A stretch of 64,000 nucleotides of DNA from Cytophagales bacterium (GTDB lineage Bacteria; Bacteroidota; Bacteroidia; Cytophagales; Cyclobacteriaceae). Shown here piece by piece: positions 18,351 through 27,948 of the stretch (position 1 is the first letter of the stretch; the number at the start of each line of letters is the position of its first letter). The stretch lies in NCBI GenBank assembly GCA_033344775.1, contig JAWPMT010000006.1, positions 1 to 64,000 of the forward strand, written 5' to 3'. Position numbers and translations under genes: made by a program. The notes beneath the pieces are model-generated. The model was not told where the DNA came from. It was given only the letters and a program-made list of their open reading frames with translations, and ran no database searches.

Positions 18351-19209
18351 TCAACTACACATTCTTAACGGCGATGCTACCGTTCCAGAATTCCGAAAAA
18401 GCGGAATACCCGGTAAAATAGTAGTTTGGCGCGAAGTGCTGTGCGAAGGTCCGGTCAAAGGACCAATTCAGGAAGATCTATTTTGGGAACAAAGGGCCGC
18501 ATACATCCAGGATAAATTTGGAGGAGAGCATTACAAGGAAAAAATGATTGCTGAATTGGATAAGATCCGGAACCTCAGCTCCTATGATGAAGTGGTCTTA
18601 TGGTTCGAATACGACTTGTTTTGTCAGGTCAATTTGTTGGCTTGCCTCAACTTTATCGATCATGAAAAAATCTGTTTGGTTTGTTTGGGTGATGAGTTGG
18701 ATGGTCAATTGCGTGGCCTCGGCGAAATAGCTGCAAATGACTTTATTACCTTGTTTGAAAGTCGTCTCCCCCTCTCAAAAGATGATCTTGCTTATGCAAA
18801 AGCAGCCTGGCAAGCTTACACTTCCGACACTCCTGAGCAGTTGTCGGTGTTTTCCTCTTCAGACACTTTTAAACACTTTAAACCAGCGATTGCAGCTCAT
18901 CTTACCCGGTTACCTGGCAAAAACGGTCTTAATCAAGTGGAAGAAAAAATGTTACTGCTGATTAAAGAAGGGATCAACAATGATCGAAAGCTTGTAGGGA
19001 CCCTGCTTCGGGATCAAGGCTACTTCGGCCTGGGCGATCTTCAATATTTCCAATATCTGGATCAATTGAGGCCGCTATTGAAGGAAGAAGCATTGGAACT
19101 CAATGAATTGGGAATCAATTGTCTTGAGGGATTGGCCGTATTTCCACAACCCGACCAGTACATTGCTGGCGTATTCCGGCCTTCGTATTTTGAGAAAACC
19201 TGGCAATAA
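18343..19209 (+). CDS. DUF1835 domain-containing protein
   Basis: A 288-residue protein with the DUF1835 pattern at the N-terminus (LHILNGDATVPEFRKSGIPG ... WREVLCEGPV), followed by LWFEYDLFCQVNLL and a C-terminal region typical of the same group. Its function is unknown. No ATG is available near the N-terminus, and the only sensible start is TTG at 18343, inside the last codons of csaA. An 8-nt overlap with csaA suggests reinitiation. The two genes are probably a small operon. It is soluble, with no signal peptide or membrane segment. Confidence 0.85.
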   Translation: MANQLHILNGDATVPEFRKSGIPGKIVVWREVLCEGPVKGPIQEDLFWEQRAAYIQDKFGGEHYKEKMIAELDKIRNLSSYDEVVLWFEYDLFCQVNLLACLNFIDHEKICLVCLGDELDGQLRGLGEIAANDFITLFESRLPLSKDDLAYAKAAWQAYTSDTPEQLSVFSSSDTFKHFKPAIAAHLTRLPGKNGLNQVEEKMLLLIKEGINNDRKLVGTLLRDQGYFGLGDLQYFQYLDQLRPLLKEEALELNELGINCLEGLAVFPQPDQYIAGVFRPSYFEKTWQ

Positions 19210-19257
19210 ATAAATTGCAATTTCAATTGCCCAACGGTTTATGCATCTTTGGGTGCC

Positions 19258-21210
19258 ATGAAATTCAAGTTCACCGCCGCCTTATTGATCATCGCCTTGC
19301 CAATTCAGTCCCTTTTAGGGCAAAATGTGCCTTCTGAAAAGCAACTAGCCACTTGGGAAAGTCAAGTCAATCAATACAAAACCTCGGATACATCCCTGTT
19401 CAACATTTATCTGGATTCCATCAAAACACAGTTACTCGACAAGACAGATACCGCTCATTTCTGGAAGGGCAAATATCACATGATGCGGGCTTCACCTTCG
19501 TGGAAAAATGCTGATATCGATTGGCTTCGTGAAAATTATAAAACCGCATTGGCGTCCTTCCTGAAAACTGGAAACCAATACTACATCGCACTGGCTACCG
19601 ATCGGCTTGGGCGTGCCTATGTTCACGAGCGACAATACGATTCGGCAAGAACTTATTTATACGAAGCTTACAAAATCGCTCAGGGAACGGAATCTTATGC
19701 ACTAAAGAAAGATATTCTCGGCTCTTTGAGCATGCTTTATTTCTATTCGGAAGACTATGAACAAGCTTTACAATACATGAAAGAGTTTCGTTCAAGTGTG
19801 ATTGCCAACAAAGACAGCACCCAGTTTGCCGGGGCGTTCAATAATCTGGCTGCAGCTTATTACAGATTGGAAAAATATGATTCATCGATGATTTATCACC
19901 GCGAATCACTGAAACTGGCTTTGGCTTCCAATAGCCAAATCGACATTGCCTTTTCTTACCTCAATTTTGGGGAGATCTATGCCAAACTGGGGGTTTTCGA
20001 TAGTGCCATTCTTTATTCACAAAAGTCTGAATCGATCTTCATGTCACTCGACTACCCGTATGGAATTGCCGCTACTACGTTGAATCTGGGCAAAGCTTAC
20101 ATAGGTATCAACCGACCAAAAAATGCGCTCGAAAGTTTAGCTCAGTCACTTGAAAGCTCACGTAAGAACAAAGACCCGGCTCACGTAAGGGATGTATTAG
20201 ACATCATGATCATTGCCAATCAACAACTTGGGGATTTTGAAGGTGCCTTCAATTCGTTATCAGAAAGGGTGACAATCAAAGATTCCCTGGATAGAATTGT
20301 TAAAAGACAGGAACTTGATGAATTGATCACGAAATACGAATCCGAGAAAAAAGAACAACTGATTAAGCTACAAACGGCGCAATTGTCTGAAAAAGAGGCA
20401 CAGCTTAATCAAAACAAATACTTGATTGTCGTACTGATCATCTTTGTGGTTTCGGTCATTACTGTCTCGATGTTGAATAGAAATCGCTTGAAGAAAAAGC
20501 AGCAGCTTACCCTTCAGGAAGAGCACCTGAAATCACAAGAAGCTGAAATTAAAGCCGCCATTACTTCCCAGGAAAGAGAGCGTACCCGATATGCAAGAGA
20601 CCTTCACGATGGTTTCGGGCAAATGATCTCCATACTGAACATGAACCTTGGCAGCTTAAAAAAAGACACCAATCCTGATGGAAGACAAACGGTCTTTGAA
20701 GCTTCGGAAAAGGTAATCAATGACATGTATGGCGAGCTCAAAAGGATTTGCTTCGACATGATGCCACAAACGCTGGTTCAATCCGGACTGCAAAGTGGCC
20801 TGGAAGAATTTGCCTCAAGGGTAAATCTCTCGGGCAAAATCGCTGTAGAAACAAACTTTTTCGGCCTGGAAAAACGATTATTGGATATCCAGGAAATATC
20901 ACTCTATCGCATATCACAGGAGTGGGTCAATAATGTGTTAAAATATTCTGATGCTGATAAAATCACCATTCAAATTACGAGAGATGAAGAAGAAATTACC
21001 TTGCTAATAGAAGATAATGGGACTGGTTTCGACAAGTCATTATTGGAAAATTCAAATGGTAATGGCTGGAAAAACCTCCATAGTCGGGCAAAACTCATCC
21101 AGGGTTCCATTGAATTAGAAACCGAAGCTGGCGTTAAGGGAAATACCCTGATCGTAAATGCAGCGGCTAACCTGAAACAAGAACGCATAAACTCAATGGC
21201 TGAAGTTTAA
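19258..21210 (+). CDS. TPR-containing sensor histidine kinase (HisKA_3/NarL type)
   Basis: A 650-residue membrane sensor kinase. A signal peptide (MKFKFTAALLIIALPIQSLLG) leads to a periplasmic stretch of tetratricopeptide repeats (about residues 60-340). A single membrane helix (LIVVLIIFVVSVITVSML, about 388-405) and a coiled coil follow. The dimerisation domain contains the phosphoacceptor segment RYARDLHDGFGQMI, and a HATPase_c domain has an N-box (EWVNNVLKYSDA) and a G-box (EDNGTGFD). ATG 19258 is preferred over the upstream TTG because it begins the signal peptide. Kinases of this kind normally phosphorylate a LuxR-type regulator, but none is adjacent, so it is an orphan here. Confidence 0.92.
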   Translation: MKFKFTAALLIIALPIQSLLGQNVPSEKQLATWESQVNQYKTSDTSLFNIYLDSIKTQLLDKTDTAHFWKGKYHMMRASPSWKNADIDWLRENYKTALASFLKTGNQYYIALATDRLGRAYVHERQYDSARTYLYEAYKIAQGTESYALKKDILGSLSMLYFYSEDYEQALQYMKEFRSSVIANKDSTQFAGAFNNLAAAYYRLEKYDSSMIYHRESLKLALASNSQIDIAFSYLNFGEIYAKLGVFDSAILYSQKSESIFMSLDYPYGIAATTLNLGKAYIGINRPKNALESLAQSLESSRKNKDPAHVRDVLDIMIIANQQLGDFEGAFNSLSERVTIKDSLDRIVKRQELDELITKYESEKKEQLIKLQTAQLSEKEAQLNQNKYLIVVLIIFVVSVITVSMLNRNRLKKKQQLTLQEEHLKSQEAEIKAAITSQERERTRYARDLHDGFGQMISILNMNLGSLKKDTNPDGRQTVFEASEKVINDMYGELKRICFDMMPQTLVQSGLQSGLEEFASRVNLSGKIAVETNFFGLEKRLLDIQEISLYRISQEWVNNVLKYSDADKITIQITRDEEEITLLIEDNGTGFDKSLLENSNGNGWKNLHSRAKLIQGSIELETEAGVKGNTLIVNAAANLKQERINSMAEV

Positions 21211-21284
21211 TCCCTTAGGCGCTTGAAAAATTAGATTCAAGATGATTTTTTGCCATATTTACTCTCTATCTGGCTTCTTAATTT

Positions 21285-22238
21285 ATGATATTAAAGTTCT
21301 CTGATAACATTTTCCGGCAAGTAGTCGGTATAGCTGCTTACAACCTGAAGGGGATCATCGCTTTTACGATCATTCCCATCATAGCAGTGGTTCAACATGA
21401 ACTAGAAGGGATTCATCACTTCACCGGATTTGATCTTCCGATCGCGCCAGTGACCATTGTTGGTGGCGCACTTGCTATTTTCCTGGGTTTTAGAAATAAC
21501 AGCGCCTATGATCGATGGTGGGAGGCGCGAAAAGTTTGGGGAAGCATTGTGAATACCTCACGGACGCTTTGCAGTCACGTGCTTACATTTCCTTCTTCGA
21601 AACATGGCAATAGTGATGCGGATGCTGTGAAATCATGGCAGGCATCTATAATCAAACGGCAAATCGCCTGGTTGTATGCGTTGAAAACCACCTTGAGAAA
21701 TCAAGGCGAATGGGAAGCAGTCAGTAAGTACCTTTCATCGGAAGAACATGAACGATTGATGACCCGCAGTAACAAGCCTACGCATTTGTTACATCATCAA
21801 AATCAGGCCATCGCAGAGGCTTTTGAAAAAGAAATGATCGATAGCTTCCGACATGTCGAATTATCAAAAATGGTGGAGCATCTCTACTCCTGGCAAGGCA
21901 TGTGTGAACGGATCAAAAAAACAGTTTTTCCACACTACTACAATTACTTCACCAAAGTTTTCCTCTGGTTATTCATCATTTGTCTACCCTTTGCCCTGGC
22001 TCCGATCATGGAATTCATGGCCATTCCCATGAGTATAGGGATCTCCTTTATTTTCTACATCCTGGATCGGTCCGGTGAAACAACTGAAGATCCATTTGAA
22101 GGCCGTGCAGCTGACACGCCAATGAGCACCATTACCCGGGCCATAGAAATTGATCTGTTGGAAATGCTTGGGGAAGAGAATACACCTAAGCCCCGTGAAG
22201 TAAGCCTAACGAAATTCGGAGCGGCGTTTCAGGATTAG
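21285..22238 (+). CDS. bestrophin family ion channel
   Basis: A 317-residue integral membrane protein of the bestrophin (formerly UPF0187) family, which forms pentameric chloride or cation channels. It has the family hallmark FRNNSAYDRWWEARKVWGSIVN near residues 67-90. Hydrophobic helices lie at about residues 20-40 and 55-70, with a hydrophobic pair near residues 225-265 (VFLWLFIICLPFALAPIM, IPMSIGISFIFYIL). The acidic motif EDPFEGRAADTPM near residue 270 follows them. It stands alone, 74 bp downstream of the sensor kinase, and converges on the aminotransferase gene across an intergenic repeat. The substrate ion cannot be told from sequence. Confidence 0.92.
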   Translation: MILKFSDNIFRQVVGIAAYNLKGIIAFTIIPIIAVVQHELEGIHHFTGFDLPIAPVTIVGGALAIFLGFRNNSAYDRWWEARKVWGSIVNTSRTLCSHVLTFPSSKHGNSDADAVKSWQASIIKRQIAWLYALKTTLRNQGEWEAVSKYLSSEEHERLMTRSNKPTHLLHHQNQAIAEAFEKEMIDSFRHVELSKMVEHLYSWQGMCERIKKTVFPHYYNYFTKVFLWLFIICLPFALAPIMEFMAIPMSIGISFIFYILDRSGETTEDPFEGRAADTPMSTITRAIEIDLLEMLGEENTPKPREVSLTKFGAAFQD

Positions 22239-22262
22239 TACTTCATTGAAAAATTCAAGAAA

Positions 22263-22308
22263 TGTCAGGTTGAGCCTGCCTTGTCGGAAGAAGGGCCTGT
22301 CGAAACCT
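22263..22308 (+). repeat. dispersed intergenic repeat, copy 1
   Basis: Begins TGTCAGGTTGAGCCTGCC and ends TCGAAACCT, abutting and overlapping the TAG stop codon of the minus-strand aminotransferase gene. It shares its core with copies at 30671-30714 and 37941-38007. It lies between two convergent genes. Parts can fold into a short hairpin, so a bidirectional terminator role is possible. Confidence 0.7.
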
Positions 22309-23488
22309 ACATGGCATCAACGATATGCATCAATCGTTCAGCCTCCTCTTGGGTATTGAAATAATGAGGGGAAATTCTTAAGAACCAATCTACACCCTTG
22401 TTCCTGGCATCAAGCAACGCATTTCTTGCTTGCCCTACGGAGAAGTAGACGCCATGTTGCTTCAGGTGACTTTCCATTTCCACCAGCCCAACACCTTCTT
22501 TTCTAAGTGTAATGATGTTGCTCAGATGAGTCCCCTTGTCTAATATCGTGATTCCGGCTACATCTCTTAAGGCCTCTCTTAATTTACCAGAAATTGCCAA
22601 TCCCGCTTTTTCAATCAAAGGCATGCTCAACTCATTCGCATAACGAGCCGCTTCTTTTAATCCAACCACATTAGCATACTGAAACTCCCATAGCTCAAAT
22701 CTTTGCGCGGAAGAAACCGGAAGATATTGATCCGGCTCTACCCAATCAGCACCATAGAGGTCCAGGAAAAGTGGCTCCAGATTACTTTGTAGTACCTTAT
22801 CGGACACATACAGAAAACCACATCCACGCGGACCTCTGAGAAATTTTCGGGTTGTCGCGCTCAGAAAATCACATTGAATGGCTTCTACATCAACGATTAG
22901 TTGACCAACTGACTGACAGGCGTCCACCAAAAAATAGCAGTCCTCTACCTGCGCACATAGCCTACCGATGGCATTAACATCCTGAATCAAGCCAGAGCTG
23001 GTTGGCACATGCGTCACGGCAACCAACTTCGGACGATGGGCCTTGAAAAGTTGCTCGAATGCATCCAGGTCCAGGTCGCCATTCTCTGAACCAGGGACCC
23101 TGACTACTTTCACTCCTGACCGTTTTTGCAGGGACAAAAATTGAATTTGATTGGAAACGTAATCCTGGGTAGTGGTCAATATCGTGTCCCCTTTTACAAA
23201 TGGGATAGCGGACAGAGCGCGCGCATACGAATCCGTTGCATTATAAGTAATTGCAATATTATCAGCAGTCGTATTGAGCATCTTCGCCACTTCCAGATAA
23301 GCAGCTTTGATCTCAGCTTCTTTTTGAGCCGCCAGAAGGTACCCTCCCACTTGCTCCTCCTCTTTCAGGTAATCGATCATACTTGCTGTAACTGCCTTGG
23401 GAGGTAAAGAGGATCCCGCACTGTTGAAGAACAACTTATCGTGGCATCCAGGGGTGTCTTCTCTTACTTTGTTGATATCAAGCATCAT
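22307..23488 (-). CDS. class V aminotransferase / cysteine-desulfurase-like PLP enzyme
   Basis: A 393-residue PLP-dependent enzyme of aminotransferase class V (NifS/isopenicillin-epimerase group). It opens with [15 protein letters not shown], which resembles the family's YLNNAA..P segment. The cofactor region shows [15 protein letters not shown] and [13 protein letters not shown] (the conserved Asp). The likely PLP lysine is in [20 protein letters not shown] near residue 210. The C-terminal domain has the usual [21 protein letters not shown]. Its start overlaps the end of uxuA by 11 bp, so the pair is co-transcribed. The substrate is not evident. Pairing with mannonate dehydratase might mean an amino-sugar or uronate-related role, but that is inference. 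Confidence 0.88.
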   Translation of the reverse strand: MMLDINKVREDTPGCHDKLFFNSAGSSLPPKAVTASMIDYLKEEEQVGGYLLAAQKEAEIKAAYLEVAKMLNTTADNIAITYNATDSYARALSAIPFVKGDTILTTTQDYVSNQIQFLSLQKRSGVKVVRVPGSENGDLDLDAFEQLFKAHRPKLVAVTHVPTSSGLIQDVNAIGRLCAQVEDCYFLVDACQSVGQLIVDVEAIQCDFLSATTRKFLRGPRGCGFLYVSDKVLQSNLEPLFLDLYGADWVEPDQYLPVSSAQRFELWEFQYANVVGLKEAARYANELSMPLIEKAGLAISGKLREALRDVAGITILDKGTHLSNIITLRKEGVGLVEMESHLKQHGVYFSVGQARNALLDARNKGVDWFLRISPHYFNTQEEAERLMHIVDAM

Positions 23489-24641
23489 TCAATGTCTTTG
23501 TGATCCCTAGGGTCAATCCTCGCAATTCGGCCAGTCCGCGCAATCGACCGATCGCAGAATAACCAGGGTTTACTGATTTACTTAAGTCATCAAGCATTTG
23601 ATGACCATGATCAGGGCGCATAGGTAGGTCTTTTTTGTGGAGTTGGACCAATGCTCGAACCACTTCATACATGTCTACACTCCCTGTAAGGTGATCTGCC
23701 TCATGAAAACTTCTGTTTTGCTCACGTTGTATATTACGCAAATGAACAAAATGGATCTTTTCACCATACGCTTCAACCATCTCTGTTAAATCATTATCAG
23801 CTCTTGCTCCTAAAGACCCACTACAAAAGGTCAACCCATTGGACATGCTTTTGACGGCATCCAATAATTCCCGGATATCGTAGGCAGTACTCACAACCCT
23901 TGGCAAGCCAAAAAGCGGAAAAGGTGGGTCGTCCGGATGTATGGCCATCTGAATTCCCACTTCTTCGGATACTGGAATAATATGTTCTAGAAAAGAGTAA
24001 AGGTTTTGCTTGAGCTGATCGGGACTTATAGTTTCATAGGCTTTTATCGCTGCTGCAAAAAGACCCAGGTCATATCCTTCTTCCGCCCCGGGCAACCCTT
24101 TGATGATACTTCTCTCCAATTCTTTGCATTGATCCAAGGTGAGTCCTCTGAAGTAATCCTCCGCTTGCTCAACAATTGCGGATTCATAATCGGCTTTAGC
24201 AGTTGCTCTTTTGAGAATATGAATGTCGAAGGCCGCCATTGCAACCTCATCAAAACGCAGAGCCAATGAACCGTCTTGAACTTCGTAGGTCAGGTCCGTT
24301 CTGGTCCAGTCCAGCACCGGCATGAAATTGTAGCATACGGTTCGAATCCCACAAGTAGCAAGATTCCGTAAACTTTGCTGATAATTGTCCAGGTATTGCT
24401 CGTAGTTTCCTGTTCGTCTTTTGATGTCTTCATGAACCGGAATGCTCTCCACCACCGACCATGGCAAATCATATGCCGCCAGTTCCTGTTGTCGTTTTTG
24501 TATCTCTTTAACCGGCCAAACTTCACCATTCGGGATATGGTGCAGGGCAGTGACTATTCCTTTCGCTCCGGCTTGTCTGATATCTTGCAAACTTACCGGA
24601 TCATTGGGCCCGTACCATCGCCAGGTTTCCAGAAAAGACAT
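23478..24641 (-). CDS. uxuA: mannonate dehydratase
   Basis: A 387-residue enzyme converting D-mannonate to 2-keto-3-deoxy-D-gluconate in hexuronate breakdown. Family features include [19 protein letters not shown] at the N-terminus, [39 protein letters not shown] and [11 protein letters not shown]. The last four supply the metal- and substrate-binding Asp, Cys, His and Arg residues of the family. No uxuB, uxaC or kdg genes are nearby. Its only partner is the overlapping aminotransferase gene downstream. It is separated from rho by rho's terminator (24664-24697), so it needs its own promoter. Confidence 0.93.
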   Translation of the reverse strand: MSFLETWRWYGPNDPVSLQDIRQAGAKGIVTALHHIPNGEVWPVKEIQKRQQELAAYDLPWSVVESIPVHEDIKRRTGNYEQYLDNYQQSLRNLATCGIRTVCYNFMPVLDWTRTDLTYEVQDGSLALRFDEVAMAAFDIHILKRATAKADYESAIVEQAEDYFRGLTLDQCKELERSIIKGLPGAEEGYDLGLFAAAIKAYETISPDQLKQNLYSFLEHIIPVSEEVGIQMAIHPDDPPFPLFGLPRVVSTAYDIRELLDAVKSMSNGLTFCSGSLGARADNDLTEMVEAYGEKIHFVHLRNIQREQNRSFHEADHLTGSVDMYEVVRALVQLHKKDLPMRPDHGHQMLDDLSKSVNPGYSAIGRLRGLAELRGLTLGITKTLNDA

Positions 24642-24663
24642 GTATCAAAGTTAGATAGGTGTA

Positions 24664-24697
24664 AACAAAAAGAGCCACTGTTTGACGAGTGGCTCCT
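24664..24697 (-). terminator. rho gene intrinsic terminator
   Basis: Read on the minus strand, GAGCCACTCGTCAAACAGTGGCTC is followed by TTTTTGTTT. It lies about 20 bp after the rho stop codon, a normal position for rho-gene termination and separation from uxuA. Confidence 0.85.
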
Positions 24698-24717
24698 TGT
24701 ATCGTTAATGATTTCGA

Positions 24718-26346
24718 TTAACCATTCATGGAAATGAGGAACTCATCATTATTGATGGTGCCTTTCATTTTAGAAAGCAAGAATTCCATGGCCTCGGTAC
24801 TGGTCATATCTGACATATACTTGCGCAGGATCCAAACTCGGCTGAGCTCTTCCTTGTCCATGAGCAGGTCTTCCCGACGAGTACCAGAAGCAGGTACGTC
24901 GATCGCAGGGTAAACGCGCTTGTTGGAAAGCTTTCTGTCCAATTGAAGCTCCATATTACCTGTTCCTTTGAATTCTTCGAAGATCACTTCATCCATTTTT
25001 GAACCGGTCTCAATAAGCGCCGTAGCGATGATGGTCAGCGAACCACCGTTTTCTACGTTTCTCGCTGCTCCAAAGAATCGCTTAGGCTTGTGCAATGCAT
25101 TCGCATCCACACCGCCAGAAAGAATCTTACCAGAAGAAGGCACTACTGTATTGTGTGCACGTGCCAATCGAGTGATGGAATCCAAAAGGATCACTACATC
25201 GTGACCGCACTCTACCATTCTTTTAGATTTCTCAAGAACGATGTTAGCTACTTTCACATGCTTCTCTGCTTGTTCGTCAAAAGTAGAAGCAACTACTTCT
25301 GCTTTTACTGAACGCGCCATGTCTGTTACTTCTTCAGGACGCTCATCGATCAACAAGATGATCAGGTAAACTTCAGGGTGATTACTGGCGATGGCATTGG
25401 CCACATTTTTCAGCAATACTGTCTTACCCGTCTTAGGCTGAGCAACGATCATACCCCTTTGTCCTTTTCCAATAGGAGCGAACATGTCCAATACTCGTGT
25501 GGAGTAATTGTCTGGTTTCGTGCTCAGTTTTAATCTTTCTTCAGGGAAAAGAGGCGTCAGGTACTCAAATGCTACCCGGTCTCTGATCTCTTCGGTCGTT
25601 TTGCCGTTTACCGACTCTACTCTCAAAAGGGCGAAATACTTCTCGCCATCTTTTGGAGGTCGGATTTGGCCTTTTACTGTATCCCCGGTTTTCAAGCCAA
25701 AAAGCTTGATCTGAGAAGGTGATACATAAATGTCGTCAGGACTTGCAAGATAATTGTAATCACTAGATCGCAGGAATCCGTAACCATCCTGCATCATTTC
25801 CAATACGCCTTCGCTGGCGATCATGCCATCGAACTCACGAACTATGGCATTGTGCTCTGCTTTCTTGGCTCTAGCTTCAGCACGTGGATCAGGCTTGTTA
25901 CTTTTATGATCCTTTCCGCCATCTCCTCCATGACGCTTCGGAGCGTCTGACTTTTCATTTTTAGATTCTACTTTTTCCTCAGGCTTCTTTCCTTCAGGTT
26001 TAGGAGCATTTTCATCGGCGGTCAAATCAAAAGACTCCAATAGTTCTTCAGCGCTCTTGGAGGCCTCTTCAACCACCTTCGCTACATTTTGTCTTTTCCT
26101 TTTTGGAGCTTGAGACTCCTCTTTTTTCTTGGGCGCTTCTTCCTCTTTCGACTCCTTTTCAGGAGCCTTTTCAGTTTGTTTTTTCAGCTTTTCTACTTCA
26201 CTATCTGGCAGAGTTGCCTGATGGTCTAGAATACTGTAGATAAGGTCTTTTTTGGCAGCTCTTTTAGCGCCTTTAACGCCTAATCCTTCAGCTATTTCCC
26301 GAAGCTCTGATAAGAGTCTAACACTCAGATCGTCTAAGGTGTACAT
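24718..26346 (-). CDS. rho: transcription termination factor Rho
   Basis: A 542-residue ATP-dependent RNA helicase that ends transcription. The N-terminal helical domain ([19 protein letters not shown]-like) is followed by a long charged insertion (about residues 45-155, rich in Lys, Glu and Pro) that makes it some 120 residues longer than E. coli Rho. Such insertions are usual in Bacteroidota. The cold-shock-like RNA-binding domain ([16 protein letters not shown]) precedes the ATPase core. Walker A is QPKTGKT near residue 307, followed by [28 protein letters not shown] and the Q-/R-loop region [21 protein letters not shown]. It is transcribed divergently from serS. Confidence 0.97.
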   Translation of the reverse strand: MYTLDDLSVRLLSELREIAEGLGVKGAKRAAKKDLIYSILDHQATLPDSEVEKLKKQTEKAPEKESKEEEAPKKKEESQAPKRKRQNVAKVVEEASKSAEELLESFDLTADENAPKPEGKKPEEKVESKNEKSDAPKRHGGDGGKDHKSNKPDPRAEARAKKAEHNAIVREFDGMIASEGVLEMMQDGYGFLRSSDYNYLASPDDIYVSPSQIKLFGLKTGDTVKGQIRPPKDGEKYFALLRVESVNGKTTEEIRDRVAFEYLTPLFPEERLKLSTKPDNYSTRVLDMFAPIGKGQRGMIVAQPKTGKTVLLKNVANAIASNHPEVYLIILLIDERPEEVTDMARSVKAEVVASTFDEQAEKHVKVANIVLEKSKRMVECGHDVVILLDSITRLARAHNTVVPSSGKILSGGVDANALHKPKRFFGAARNVENGGSLTIIATALIETGSKMDEVIFEEFKGTGNMELQLDRKLSNKRVYPAIDVPASGTRREDLLMDKEELSRVWILRKYMSDMTSTEAMEFLLSKMKGTINNDEFLISMNG

Positions 26347-26462
26347 AAGATGTTACTGTGGGTAATAATTAAATAATACGTGGGTTATCGAATGAATGAC
26401 AAGTACGCGGACTTTTAAAAGAAAAAAGTGAATGCAGTATGTCTTTATCACGAATGGACGTG

Positions 26463-26494
26463 CAATAATAGACGTTCGCAAAATATTAAGCAAA
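26463..26494 (-). promoter_or_regulatory. predicted rho promoter
   Basis: On the minus strand TTTG (26494-26491), a 20-bp spacer, then TATTATTG (26470-26463). This matches the Bacteroidota consensus TTTG-N19-TAnnTTTG with one mismatch in the -7 box. The distance to the rho start codon is about 115 bp, leaving a long leader compatible with autoregulation of rho. Confidence 0.5.
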
Positions 26495-26592
26495 CTTTAA
26501 GCCAAAATTAGTGCCCCAGATTTAAACCCTTCTCCTTTCTATACTGGTGCTTTCACCTTTATTTTGCGACTCATTTTTAAAAGACCATTGAA

Positions 26593-27873
26593 ATGTTACT
26601 GGTACAGGACGTAAAAACACATCTTGAAACCTACATTGCCGGACTCAGCAAACGCGGAATTGCGGATGCTTCGGAGCTCCTGCAGGAGGTACTGGATTTA
26701 GATCAAAAGCGCAAAGAGAGTCAGCAGCAGCTGGAGCAGGTGCTTTCCCAGTCCAATCAGATGGCCAAGCAGATCGGTGGTTTAATGAAGCAAGGCAAAA
26801 AAGAGGAAGCAGAAACGGCCAAGGCCAATGCAGCGCAATTGCGTGAGCAGGGCAAAACCATGACGGATGAGTTGCATCAACTGGAGAAGGAACTGGCCGA
26901 TAAGCTTTATAATATCCCTAATGTTCCTAACAAGATCGTTCCTGAAGGCAATGATGAATCTGCAAATGAAGTGGTAAAAACCTCTACAGATACACTACCT
27001 GACCTTGGCGAGGATGCCAAACCACACTGGGATCTGATTGAGGAATATGACTTGATCGATTTCGAATTAGGCAACAAAGTCACCGGAGCAGGTTTTCCCT
27101 TCTATAAGGGTAAAGGGGCACGGATGGTCAGGTCTATGATCAATTATTTCCTGGACCAGGCGCTGGAAGAAAATTATGTCGAGATCCAGCCTCCGATTGT
27201 GATCAATGAAGCGTCTGGTTATGGCACCGGACAGCTGCCCGATAAAGAAGGACAGATGTATGGCATTGTAGACAGTCAACTCTTCTTGATCCCAACCGCC
27301 GAGGTGCCCATCACGAACATGTACCGGGACACCATTTTAAAGGAAGAGCAATTGCCGATCAAACATGTGGGCTTCACGCCATGTTTCCGTCGGGAAGCTG
27401 GTAATTGGGGAGCGCACGTTCGAGGATTGAACCGATTGCATCAATTCGATAAAGTAGAGATCGTACAGGTGAGCAAACCTGAAGATTCTTATCAGATCCT
27501 TGACAGCATGGTCGCTCATGTAGAAAAGCTGGTCAGTTCACTGGAACTGCCCTATCGTATCCTTAGGCTATGTGCCGGTGACCTTGGATTTACCTCTGCC
27601 ATCACTTATGACTTTGAGGTCTACTCTGCAGCACAGAAGATGTGGTTGGAAGTTAGCTCTGTTTCTAATTTTGAAACGTATCAGTCCAATCGATTGAAGC
27701 TGCGCTATAAAAATGCGGACGGAAAGAAACAGTTGGCTCATACTTTGAATGGTAGTGCCCTTGCTATTCCGCGAATTTTAGCAGCTCTGCTTGAAAACAA
27801 TCAAGGGGCTGATGGGATTGACATTCCTGAAGTGCTTAGGCCCTATACTGGATTTTCGAAAATCGAAAAATAA
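26593..27873 (+). CDS. serS: seryl-tRNA synthetase
   Basis: A 426-residue class II aminoacyl-tRNA synthetase charging tRNA-Ser. Residues about 20-110 form the tRNA-binding coiled-coil arm (DLDQKRKESQQQLEQVLSQ ... LHQLEKEL). Class II motif 2 is seen at about 268-292 (FRREAGNWGAHVRGLNRLHQFDKVE), and motif 3 near 385-405 (LNGSALAIPRILAALLENNQ, conserved Arg present). The order and length are as expected for bacterial SerRS. It is transcribed divergently from rho and followed 75 bp later by a prolyl oligopeptidase gene, with a long hairpin between the two. Confidence 0.97.
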   Translation: MLLVQDVKTHLETYIAGLSKRGIADASELLQEVLDLDQKRKESQQQLEQVLSQSNQMAKQIGGLMKQGKKEEAETAKANAAQLREQGKTMTDELHQLEKELADKLYNIPNVPNKIVPEGNDESANEVVKTSTDTLPDLGEDAKPHWDLIEEYDLIDFELGNKVTGAGFPFYKGKGARMVRSMINYFLDQALEENYVEIQPPIVINEASGYGTGQLPDKEGQMYGIVDSQLFLIPTAEVPITNMYRDTILKEEQLPIKHVGFTPCFRREAGNWGAHVRGLNRLHQFDKVEIVQVSKPEDSYQILDSMVAHVEKLVSSLELPYRILRLCAGDLGFTSAITYDFEVYSAAQKMWLEVSSVSNFETYQSNRLKLRYKNADGKKQLAHTLNGSALAIPRILAALLENNQGADGIDIPEVLRPYTGFSKIEK

Positions 27874-27895
27874 CCAACCACATAAGTTTCCTTTT

Positions 27896-27948
27896 AACTG
27901 CGCTGGGTTTGGCTGTACATTCGGCCAAAGTTTAACCTAAGCGCAGTT
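27896..27948 (+). promoter_or_regulatory. long inverted repeat abutting the prolyl oligopeptidase start codon
   Basis: AACTGCGCT (27896-27904) pairs perfectly with AGCGCAGTT (27940-27948), and inside it TTTGGC (27908-27913) pairs with GCCAAA (27924-27929). The outer arm ends exactly one base before the ATG at 27949. In RNA this would form a long stem covering the leader next to the start codon. No T-run follows, so it is not a plain terminator. Confidence 0.65.
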
